Origin: Todiramphus chloris collaris
Taxonomy: Eukaryota; Chordata; Aves; Coraciiformes; Alcedinidae
Assembly: GCA_025345505.1 (NCBI GenBank)
Contig: JANVCC010000073.1
Coordinates: 10,835,108-10,899,107, forward strand
Length of the DNA: 64,000 nucleotides
Reading direction: 5' to 3'
Below the pieces are notes generated by a model that did no database searches, was not told where the DNA came from, and was given only the letters and a program-made list of their open reading frames with translations. Shown here piece after piece: positions 1-11,429 of the stretch; positions within the stretch are counted from its first letter, which is position 1; the number at the start of each line of letters is the position of its first letter. The translations under genes were made by a program, and so were the position numbers.

Positions 1-870
1 ATAAGGGAGAATATTCCCTAAAAGCCCACAAAAATAAACCATTCCCACAACGAAAAGCATAAAACCCCCTCTGAAATTCCCAGAATTTCAAACTTAAAAG
101 AGCCAAACTGAAGAAGACCCAAAAATGGTAATAAATACTGAAAAGAGAAAAATGCATGTAATCTGCAAAAACAGAAAAATAAAAAAATGTTTCAAAACAC
201 ACATTAAAAAGCATACAAAAAAAATTAAAACCAAAAACAAACCTGCAAAATAAATTAACAAAAAAGGGCAAATATGTGCAAAAAAATGAAAAAACCCACC
301 AAAAATATCCAAGAAAGCACTATGATGAAAAAAATTGCCATAACCTACAAAAAATTGTCTTATTGCAAAAGAAATGCACTAACAATACAAGGAAAAACCC
401 TTGCAAAACTACAAGCCTCCCCTCCAAAAAACCAAAGAAGCCAAAAATAATGCCAAAAGTCACCAGAAATGCCAATAGAACACACCTAAAAAAGAACCAG
501 TGAGTAAACTCCAACCAAAAAAACCCTGCCAAGAACACAAAGAAAGCATAGCCACAACAAAGAAGGACTATTCCCCTTTTTTTTTTTTTTTTAATATATC
601 AATCTTCTCCACATTCACCCTGGGTCTGCTTAGTTCTATGACTACCCACGGGAAAAACGTTTCTGTTCCACAGACAATTTTTTCTAATGTAGCAAAACAA
701 CTTTTATTGCTATTTTTATACAGCCTGGACAGCAAGAATGACTCACTTAGGGACACACATGTAAATCTACAGAGTCTAAGCCAGAAACAAACAACGAAAA
801 AAAAAATGAACAAACATTCAAACTCAACTAAACTGAACATATCTCATCATTCAGTAAACTGAGACTGCTA
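1..870. repeat. A/C-rich, G-poor low-complexity tract
   Basis: The sequence is dominated by runs of A and short runs of C, with few G on the plus strand, and includes a 16-base T run at 577-592. Reading frames are open on both strands here only because the composition is skewed: the predicted peptides are Lys/Asn/Thr-rich on one strand and Phe/Leu-rich on the other, with no domain pattern. No clean repeat unit is visible, so this may be a decayed simple repeat or minisatellite. No gene is supported. Confidence 0.6.
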
Positions 871-3800
871 CTGATTATTGAAGACCTTGAGCCAGCCTGA
901 ATACAACAGACCTGTCACAACATGGTCTGTCTCCTCTTTTTTTGCAAGTTGAAAAGAACATGGTTTACTTTCCAAGGAAAGAAAGACAGCGATAAACAAA
1001 AAAAAATGGTTACAAAATCTTAAAATTTTCATAAAATTGGAGTTTCTCCTTGGCTTCTATATTTTAGTTAGAGGCTGAACTTGAAACATTGCCTGCATCT
1101 GTATCAGTAGGCAGGCAATACTGCTACTGCAATATAAATGATAAATAGTAATAACTGGGAAGATGACAGTGTTGCACTGTATTCTTAAATAGTCCTGTTT
1201 GCTGCAGGACAGGAATGCACAAACATTTAGCAAACCCCGGAAAAAAAATTTTAGTATATATGAAATCAGTATAATATGTTTATCATGTAATTTACCACAG
1301 TAAATTAGACAAGCTATGAGCAGGGATATTATTCAAATCAAGATACTTTTACATTTTTGTTTCTTCATCCAATTTATTCTGGTTACTTCAGATCTGTGCA
1401 AATGCCTTCCTAATTATGCAGACTCACAATCTGACTAAAATCACAAAACATGGAAAGTATCTATTACTAATAATTGCTTTCTGTCTATATTCATTGTTTA
1501 ATAGTCTGTGTGTTAGCTCTTCAGCATGTCTGGAGACACACATTTGTCCAAGTGGTCCTACCATTACTTGGTCTGCAGACAGATTTGTACTGTAGCATGA
1601 AAGTGCTCTAAAGACATATTGTGTTCTATGTCAAAGGATCATCTTGAAAAATGTACTTATAGTTTATGGAGTGTTTAACTCTAAGATATTTTGAATGAAA
1701 TAATTCACCATTAATTCAGTTATAAGCAGAGCACCATTTTCACCTTACATTAAGCTTTGATAGACACTTTAGGAAATGGTAAAACTAAACCATTTCCAAA
1801 TAAATGAACATGTGAGACTAGGATGTCAACAGCAGCATTTTATGGGTATGAAGTTGAAGGATATTTTACTTTCTGTTTTGTGTCAGGACTAGCAGTGATC
1901 TTCTTGCAGAGTAAATGGGCACTTGCTATTGATCACAGGATCAATTTACTGAGGTAAACATTGCCCAAGACAGAGTGCTCTGTGGTCCACCTTCCTAGAG
2001 CGTATTGCAGGCAAGGTAAGGAGAAGCAGCTTAATCTTCATAAAGAAGAGGCTATAACATAGTTCCTGTAATATCTGCAGACTCATAGCAAGATCATGGT
2101 TAATTAAGACAGCTGATTCACTGCAGATTTTTAAACCAGGGTAACTTGGTTGTACAACTAAGCCTAAGAAGAACTTTCACCATGTGCTGTCCCATGTTAG
2201 CGACAGTACAAAGCACAAGTGCCAGAAGGATAAGCAAGCTTTCTGGTGACTGGTCCTGAAATTTTGTGGTGATTGCATCCACTGGACCATCATTACAGTA
2301 GTAAATGGAATAGCTTATCTGCAGAAATTGCTAAAATATGGTTTTACATGGTATATCAGAAATCTCAGATTTCCATGGCACTAGCTTGGCCTAAAATTTC
2401 TGCAGTCTCCCTCACTTCATTCATCACTCTCCCAAATGCCTTCCCACTACGTCATGACATCAAACAAGAAAAGGATTTATCCAGGCCTCCATTTCTTTTG
2501 AGAGTGAGGTAGAACTACTTTCAGCATCACTTAAAAATTTGTTAGAGACCAGAAGGCACATGCTGATATGGCCAATAGTCTACTCCCTGTTTCGGAGAGG
2601 ATTCAAGCAAGTCATTTGAGGGCACTGTGTTTTAGATCCCACAGAGAGGGCATAAAATTATCCAGCACCATCAGCTGGTTTGTACAGATATGATTCAGAT
2701 ATACAGTAGGCAGGTAATCATGAGCTGATTACACAAGCTAGGACTTATTTTAGCTGATCTGTCTCGGGATTAAAAATCTACAGTCTGAGTAAAGAAATGT
2801 TTTGCAGCAGCCTTTAGGCTCTAACTTCTACCACAAGCTGAGGTTCAGAAGCTTTCGGTCTCCCAGTCCCAGCTGTCTACAGTCTCTATTGATTGAGTTT
2901 AGTTAGTTTAGAGACTTCCTCCTGCACGACAGCCAATAATCCATCTGCCAATGTTTTAATCATGCTTCACTTCCTCTGGACCATGTTTCTGGTCTGCAAG
3001 ACTGCAAGCTTCTGCTGTAACAAAAAAAAATCCTTAATTTAAACACTGTGTGACTAAACACTAACAGCTACAAAACACTAATGAATACAGAGAAATTTGT
3101 AACTTAACTTTGGATAATAAACTCTTCAGGCTAGATATTTATTTAAACTTTCCAAACCTCTTCTTTCATTGTATTCTCGTGAAGATGAATCCACTGTGCC
3201 AGAGGCCTCTTTAAAAATTGTCAAGGCCATCTTCTATCCAATTGGAAATCTTTAAACATACATATCAACTGCATGGGACACTTGTAAATCATAAGCTGTA
3301 ATAGCACTGGCTTCTAAATTAGGGAAAGTGAAGAACTTGAGCAATTCAGAATAATTACAGATGTTTTTACTCCCTGTTATTCAACAGAGAAAAACTGGTC
3401 AAGGTGCCTTGTATGAAATGCACTTGTATGAAATGTTTTGAACACTGAGCAAGATAGCTCAGTTGATCTGGTAGCCACCTACTTTTGGAAACCTGAAACC
3501 CTCAAAACCTCCCTGCTAGAACCCAAAACCCAGACAATTTCCAGAAAACAACCTCAGGCACTTATCTGAAGGTCATTCCTACTTTTTTTTTCTCTGTCTA
3601 GTCCCTTTTGTCCAAACCTGTAACTTTGCAAAATGCATATACTTAGCAACACAAAACCCCCCTCTTTAGGGGTCTGCTACTTAAAACATATATATTTTGA
3701 AATAAAACTGAACATAAGAAATCCCAGTTCAAACAACTTTTTTTTTGCCTTATACATATTTAAAGAAAATAAAACTTACCAAATTTGGCTACTAAAGCTT

Positions 3801-3885
3801 TGTTGTGATTTCAACCATTAAGGACAACATCATGTAACAGGTTTTTACATGTGTATCCTTCCCAGATTTATTTGACTTTGTTGGT
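871..3885. other. AT-rich stretch with no recognised gene
   Basis: I see no long reading frame, splice-bounded exon, RNA gene or recognisable mobile element in this interval. Short open frames, such as one of 79 codons at 2273-2512, have no recognisable domain and are of the length expected by chance in this composition. The sequence looks unique. Confidence 0.5.
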
Positions 3886-4690
3886 TGTCATGGTTTAGTG
3901 TCAGGGCAGACCCTTAGACCTATAACAGATGCTCTCTGGTAACCCCCTCCGTCCCCAAAGGAAAGAGAAAGGGAATAAGGGAGAGAGACTTTGCAATTAG
4001 AAAAGGAAACTAGAACAGCTTTAATGAAAATTAAATTAATAATTATAAAAATGGAATATATACAAATATATACAAAACCAGTATAGAACCCAACCCCTCT
4101 GATGGTAATTACATCACTGTCACCACTGGTGCTGTGGAGCAGGCACTGGGAGAGTCCCAGACTGGGCCCTGCAGCAGACAGAAGCTGTGTTCAGGAGCTG
4201 GATTTTGGTACCAGGTTCAGGAACACGCAGACCAGATCGAAGGCAGAATGGACAGAGTCCTCCTTGGGTGCTCCAAGGAAGGAACCGAAAGAGGACCCGA
4301 GCCAAGCCAAGCAAAAGCTGGCAAAGCAGTCCAAGAGGGGAGAAGAGCCCAGAGACCCTTTGGATCCCTCAGCTCTAAACCAAATATCACGTATATGGGC
4401 TGGCATCCGTCGTTGGCCAGTTTAGGGTCACCCGTCCTGTCCACTCCTCCCTGCAGGTGCAGCCTTTCACTTTCTGCACCCTCCAATGTGGTACACAAGA
4501 TCCAGCAGTGTCCTTGGTCTGCATAAATCCTTGGTAGTAACTCTAAACATGAGGTGTTATCACTGCTAGAAGTAGACACTGCCTGGGAAAACAGGCTGCT
4601 AACTTCAGATAGTGCAGTTAGTTAGAAGAACTGAGCTGAAAAGTACAGTTACTGAACAGAATTAGTTCTGTTCTCACTCAAATCAGGACA
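3886..4690 (-). mobile_element. Solo LTR, ERVK-like, same family as the LTR at 52906
   Basis: The reverse complement of this block matches the LTR at 52906-53714 along its whole length with scattered substitutions. The plus strand begins TGTCATGGTTTAG and ends AATCAGGACA, so the element has TGTC...GACA-type ends. A poly(A) signal ATTAAA lies on the minus strand at 4020-4025. No primer-binding site or internal retroviral sequence flanks either end, which fits a solo LTR left by recombination. No perfect target-site duplication is visible: the flanks GTTGGT and TTTGTC are only weakly similar. Open frames inside it (for example 4102-4425 and 4217-4579) are LTR sequence, not genes. Confidence 0.85.
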
Positions 4691-7600
4691 TTTGTCTATC
4701 TTATTTCAACATATTTGTGGTTGTAATACCTCTCCAAGGGCAGCAGCAGAATTATTCCTAGCAGAATAGCCTCCTGTTATTATGATTTACTATACAACAA
4801 CAAACCCTAGATAAATCCAAGAATCTGCATCTTGAATGCATAAAACCCACCAGTTTTAGCAGAAAAAATAGACTCACATACATTTAAGTATCTGACCCAA
4901 ACTAATTTCCAAAGGAGTCCAGAACTGACCAGAGAAACACAGTTTTCCAAAACCTAATGTAGTGCCCTAACCACAAGGTTATATCTTTTGAATTCACCTT
5001 GAACAGTCAAGGATTTGATTTTTAGAAGGGAGCATTTGCTAGCTGTACTTTTCCACTGCTTAGCAGAAATTTAGTTCCATTGGGTTAGATCAGTGACTTT
5101 GTGATATAACAGAATAAGGGAGACAGTATCTCAATGAAATCTGAAAGGGATCTGAGGGACTTGACTCTGGAGAATAAAACCTTTGCCCATTCTATTACTC
5201 ACACTATCGGACACAGAAACCTGGAGATATGGAACCTACAGAATATGGGAGCAATAACAATGAAGTCTGATTCCTTCCTAAACCCTTAGTGATTTTCTTC
5301 TGTAGAAATCATTGATCTAGGTCCCTAAGATTAGCAATAGCAGTATTCACAGGAATACTGCTGTCCATACACATTAGGGCAGATGATGCTCAACAAAACT
5401 TCATTTTAATATGAGTACCTCTAAGATTGCCTGTAATAGAGAAAAAGTGTATTGTTGCATTTTGTTAATAGTTGTTTAGAAGTAGACTTCAATCCTTCAG
5501 TTAAAGTACAAATTTACAGAAGCCACAGTAGAGGTAGCACCTATCTAAAGCATTTTAAACATTGTGATCGAGGCATTGCTTATGTGGACCTTAATTTTTT
5601 TTTTTTTTTTTTAATGTTTCCACTCTGCCCTATAACTATACATGAAAAGACCAGAACTGAGCACCTAGGGCAAAATTCAAAGTGAAATGGGTCTGAAGTG
5701 CCCTCCATACAATATGAAAGATGTCTAAGAAGCTTAACTTTGTATGTATACTTATATATATTAATAAATTCTACATATTTTATACTATAAATATGCTTAT
5801 TATATATGTTTATATAAATACATTTTATCTTGCACATCTGTATAAACACAGTATATCATATATTTCTATTTTATCTTCCTAAAAATAGTAATAATGCCAA
5901 AAGAAAACACACACACAGTCTCAAAAAAAAAAAAAAATCAAACCCAAATAAGCAACAGAGAACATTGCACATTGAGTTAGATTCTACCAGCACCTGACTC
6001 TGAGGTAGACTGGTCATTTAACAGTGAAATCTGCAAGTCTAAGACTAAAAAATTTCAAATAAATATTTTTCTTATGTTAATTATATTTTGTAGCAGATGA
6101 TACAAATACATTAGGTAGAGTTATCCACTGTCACCACTGCCACTTGCAGTGGGTTTAGATCCAGCAGCTGTTAGGATATACTGGGTATTAGAATGGTTGC
6201 CAACCTGTATAAATTACTCCAGGATGAGGATGGCGCCCTCTAATTATCAAGTGAGCTGTGTAAAACTAATGCTCAGACTTCAGGAAGAGAGGTGGAAAAT
6301 TCTTGGGGTCTAAAAATCATCTATTACACATTGGATAAATCACTCTGCATAATAATTTCCAAAGTTGTTAATTATACAGTTTGAGAAATTTAATGTATAT
6401 ATGCAACATATTCAGTATGCATATAATATCTAATTTAATATATGCAAACACATGTACTATGCAACATACATGTATGTGCACATGTATACATATATATATA
6501 TGTAAAATGCACTTCACACACAGACACGGAGTTCACTTTTAAATTAGGGGTACAAGTAAGAGTTTAGGAAAGTTGAACTTTTTGATGATCAACTTCAAAT
6601 ATACATTATGAAATTTGTTAGTGCTGTATGCCATCTGTTGAATGTCTGATTTCTTTCACAACTGACATATAAATGTACTGAAGAAGGTGTTCAATACATT
6701 TTGCTTTTAATTGCCCTACGTTCAGGGAATTACTTCTCTTTGCATATTTGTCCCTGGTACATGGGACTATGGGCTTTCATAAACAAGGTTCTGGGATGAT
6801 TGCTTCCAAATTCAGAAGATTCAATTAGCTCATTATGCAAATTAAGAATCATCTGCTAACTTAGTCTTCTGTATCTTGTTATGAAATATAATTAAAAGAA
6901 AACAGTGTGATGTTAAATATAAATTACTATTAAAATAATACAAATGTTAAGAAATAACCTCCATAGAAATGAAAATTTAAAGGTTTATAATACTAGAGGA
7001 GCCATTATGATGACTCACACAAATACATGATTACAGATATTTTGCAGAACATGCATTATATTACCATCACATTATAATGTGGCAATTGGGGTCCAACATT
7101 TACAGCTGTATTTTAAAAGGGGTTCACTCTAGCTGGTAGCAGAAAGTATAACTGAGTAAGAAGACTTTGGCAAAGTTTAACTGAAAGCTTATTAACACCT
7201 CAAAGCATCATGGGTCAATTCATTCAACTTAAAGCAGATAAAATTTAAGGCATTATAATTTTTAAATTAATAAAATAATCTCCAATCTGCACAGCAAGCT
7301 GACTCTTTATCTGCTACTTTTCATTTTATAAAGCTCCATGGGTAGCCTCCATGGGTATGAAGATACTGTGGAGAAGTTAGCAATCGGGACCCATCTCTCT
7401 CCAGAGATATTTATCCAGTCTGTCTCTTGAAGTTTTCTACTAATTTTTAACTATGTATAGATAAACTGGGCTTACAGAAAAAATTTCATAAACACAGCAG
7501 CCTTTTGTTCTCAAACTTGTTTAATGACAAGGAAACAGTGAGATCTCCTCTCTTCTTTCACCTAATTATAAATAGTTATGCCCCAGGGTAGAAGGTTAAT

Positions 7601-10600
7601 ATCAGGCAAATGTAGGAATGGCCACTTTCCTGCTGTATCCACTAGCACAAAAACATACAGCTTGATTATCTTTGATCGCCAGCTTTGTACAGTAAGTATT
7701 TCATATCACAATCATATTCGGATTAAAAATATTTTACCTTTGTGAGTCATGTAGTTTTTGAAAAAATTTATTTCTTTATTTTTAATATATAAAGCAAATG
7801 ATAACACTGTGTGTAGAGGTGGACTTTTACTGTTGCATGTTTTCAGGGGTCAGATGAACTCCACAGCTCTAGATCACTCATGCTCCCTGGCCATAGTGAA
7901 TGGGAACAGACTCAGCTGTGAGCTAGGACAGCATATGTATATGTGCTTTAGAGCCCATCAAGGTGCCTTGTCACTGTTGCATCGAGGTATCCCTGTTAGG
8001 TGCACGGAAAGACTTCATACTAGTCTGGCTGTACAGACTACAATTGAAATCAGAATGCGGAGTAGCAAAAATAGCCCTCAGAGAGAGTGTGAAGAGTTCA
8101 CTGCCCTAGCAGATACTTTTGAGTATCTTTGAGGTGTCTTTGTTGGTGTGGTCCTAACAGACGGTCCTATCAAAAAGAAACCCAGTCAAAAGCAAGTGAC
8201 TGAAGGTGACAAGCAAACTCAAGTGGACTTCTGCCCACAGATGTGCTAGTATCTTCACACATATTTTAAATGCCTAGTAAGAATCACAGTGCAGCAGTGA
8301 GTACCTCATCCAACTTAAACTTATAATCTTTTCTAACCTACAAGTCTATTACCTGCAGTTCTGAAGATGAAATGTGAAAATCTAGTTTGGAAAGATTTGG
8401 TATCTTCTGGGACCTCCTGCCCTTCAAATTAAATTCTTTAGATGAATTTTATTTTACAGTAGATAGCATCAACACTATCTAGAGGGCATAAAGAACTGGA
8501 AAGCTTTTTAGTGGTTACCCTTCCCAATAGGAATAAAGCAGCAACAAGGAATAACAGAGATAACCAGAGTCAGGGGATATGTTTATCAATAAAAACCTTT
8601 GGCAATACAGTCATAGCCCATGATCCTGTAAAAAAAAAAAAATCCAAGTCATTATCAATTATCAATTATCATCATTATCATTATTAGCATTATCAATTAT
8701 CATCAATTCCAAGACCCTTAGAAAGATGGAGCATGCAGACCCTACAGAGAGCCTAACCAAGCTTTCCTGCATTGACTATTTGGGAGCAGCAGGCTACCCA
8801 CAGCTTTTACCAATTCCTTGAATTTAGATATTGTATAGAATTTAGATATAGGTGTCTAGGTCCATTGCAATGAGTGGTCTGAGAATGACTGGAGGGACTG
8901 AAAACCCGCAGGGAATGGGTAAGGATTAGTCTTTTCAGCAAGAAAGATTCTCCTGCCTTCATGAAGCAATGCTGTACTCTATGTTAGTTGAGAAATGCTT
9001 GGCATCCACAGTAAAATGCATTTTGCATCAAGAATGATTGCTGTATTATTTGCGTAGACATTTCTACACTCAGACAGGCTAGTACTGCAGCTGAAAGACT
9101 GTGGGCAAGAAAGGAAGAAAAGATACAACCGAATCAAGTGTTTGAAGCTTTGGTTGAATGTAAGAATAAAGATATTATTTTTAAACATCAGCACACATTT
9201 GACTTTTTGCTTCTAGGGCACATAGAAAAGTCCTCTACAGAAGCTGAGGAGTATCACTGCCAGCTTTCAGACAAAAGCACAGGACACACTTTATTCCCTA
9301 ACCCTCTACAGTGCAACATCAGCCACTTAAGCCATCTTACCTGGCAGATTTAATTAAGACAACCATACATTGATGTGTGAATAGGACTCACTCCATCCAT
9401 TCTCTGGCTATACACCAGTCCTGCAGAAAGATAGTAACTACTAGCTGACAGAAGGGTGGAGCATGTAAAATCTGCTCTAGCCGTTTGCAATGAACAATTG
9501 GAGTGTACATCTCTCCCGAATGTCTACTGATAATTAGATTTCACCTCAAAAGTAAAAAAGGGTATTTTTGAAAATTTCACATGAAGCTTGGACAGCACTG
9601 AAATGACCTCTGAATAGAACAACTATAACTATCAAGTATACATTAAACTGAGGAACCCTGAAAAAGATGAGGCTTCACTCTATTTCTTTGTTACTGTAAA
9701 TCTGTCACGCCTAAAAAAGGTCTTATTAGAGTATCATTCACATTGTAACTCACCATGGGAGCTTCAGTCCACTGAGGTCTTGGGTGTCAATGCTTATGGA
9801 GAGAACATTTTTATTTCATGGCCCATTGAGTCAATGGATGGAGCTGTTTCAGCCTGCTGGGTTAATGTGGGTGTTGCTGATACACAGTGAATGCATTTAC
9901 AGTATTAAACAGCCTTACTAAATTATTCATGAAAAAGTACATACTCTATATTCAGAATAATATCTTTTCAAATGAAAACGAGTCAATTACTAAGATTTGT
10001 TTTTCAGAAAATGAAAAGCAATTAATCCATACTGTAAATTATTTGCTAGCTTTGCCACCTAGATTAAAAGCGAAAAATACTCTTTCTTAAGTTACGATAG
10101 CCCGGAGAGAATGGTTTAAAGGTCAGTCTTGAATATTTCTATTCACATGAGGGATAATTATACATACAGGCAGCTCTGCTTTCATGATTGAGACTATTTG
10201 TGTTACTAAAGTTTTGCAAGGTCAAGTTTTTGCTAGTTGAGAATGAAGAATTTTGAATTTCAATAGAGCCAAGCAGATTTTGCAATAACAGCAAAAATGG
10301 AAGTCAGAGCCATCCTCTGTGCAAAAGCACTTACACAATGTAAAATGAGGTTTTGGGAATGAAGTGGATGCACAGGCTTCTACCACTGGTGGCACAAACA
10401 GTGCTGCTTTAATGTTAGCCCTCCTCCAGTAACACAGTGCTCATCCCATTTAATTCACAGAGCATGTGAAAGCCTTGAAGGGCTGGCAGGCTGACAAGAG
10501 ACACTTCATTGGCATTTGTTATCTGCTGTTTTGCTGACTCTTACTTTGTGAAACTTTAGAACAATATGATAGAGATATGATAGTTCCACTGACTTTCCTC

Positions 10601-11360
10601 ATGAAAGAAGGTAGATGGAAAACAAAATAGCAGCTCACTAGGACTGGATTAATAAAAATAATCCTTCATGAAGGAAGGCTTGACATTTGCATGAGGAGAT
10701 AGGAACAAATTAAGAGAATTTTGTATATAATTAATGAAAGTCTCATTTGGTTATTTTAAGCATAACAAATTGGAAATGTATTTAAACTTTGTCCACTGAT
10801 GGAATTATTTCTTTATGACATTACTCAAAGAAAGAAATTTGGGAATAAACCAGAAAATCTTCACTTTACATGTCTTAACATACCTTTCTTTCATGTCCTT
10901 TATAGATCCTTATTACATTCATACATTTACGGAAAGCTTTGTAATAAAATAAATTTTTTCAAGAAGCACATTAGAGATCCTGTAATATTTGTAACTTTTG
11001 TTCATTAATATTTTTTGTCTAGATACATACCTAATGGTTAGTTAAGAATGAGAAAGGCATCTCTTGCTGCACAATCAAGGCCAATATTCCAAAAGAGACA
11101 AAGCTTGCTTTGCAAGACAGCAAAAAGAAATACAGATAAGATGAATAGGGTCACGAAATAAGCCTTCTTTCAATTTGAAATCCCATTAAAAGATGAAAAA
11201 GAGAGTTGACCTGTTCCCTGATGAGGAAGTGCTCTTCTCCAAGCTTAAGATATTTTTCTTAGGTGTTGATTTTCTTTAGTGTGCTTCTACTGTCTTCTGG
11301 TCTCAAAAATGCTTAGAAAATAGCATGGCCATATTTTATTTTTCATTTTAAAATTGCATC
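4691..11360. other. AT-rich stretch, no gene recognised; several simple repeats
   Basis: No gene or interspersed element is recognisable. The interval holds an 18-base T run at 5595-5612, a degenerate alternating TA/CA/TG region around 6395-6510, and an imperfect ATTATC repeat at 8651-8705. The longest open frame (7758-8132, 124 codons) shows no domain, signal peptide or family resemblance and is treated as chance. Confidence 0.5.
8651..8705. repeat. Imperfect ATTATC/ATTATCA simple repeat
   Basis: Units such as ATTATCAATTATCA and ATCATTATC recur about ten times with small variations. The tract follows an A-rich run at about 8630-8641. Confidence 0.7.
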
Positions 11361-11429
11361 AGGGCAGATATTCTGCTGTTTTCTAACAGCAGAATATCTA
11401 ACAGTATTCTGCTGTTATAAATTTGCCCT
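11361..11429. repeat. Three-arm inverted repeat (strong hairpin)
   Basis: A perfect 15-bp inverted repeat (11366-11380 with 11385-11399) is separated by a 4-base loop, TTCT. A third copy of 11 bases (ATTCTGCTGTT, 11406-11416) can pair with the second arm as an alternative. The outer hexamers AGGGCA (11361-11366) and TGCCCT (11424-11429) are also complementary. It could be a cruciform-prone site, a small fold-back element or a structured RNA. No function is shown by the sequence. Confidence 0.75.

Noticed and set aside
94..862. Several overlapping open frames of 72-120 codons near the window start
   Set aside because: They are open because of the A/C-rich composition. The peptides are low complexity (Lys/Asn or Phe/Leu) with no domain.
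4102..4579. Open frames of 107-130 codons on both strands
   Set aside because: They lie wholly inside a solo LTR, and the same frames recur in the related LTR at 53045-53573.
6835..6842. ATGCAAAT octamer (POU-type site)
   Set aside because: The octamer also occurs elsewhere in this AT-rich window (for example near 17313), about as often as chance predicts.
7758..8132. 124-codon plus-strand frame
   Set aside because: No motif, homologue or exon-like signals recognised. The length is possible by chance in 64 kb.
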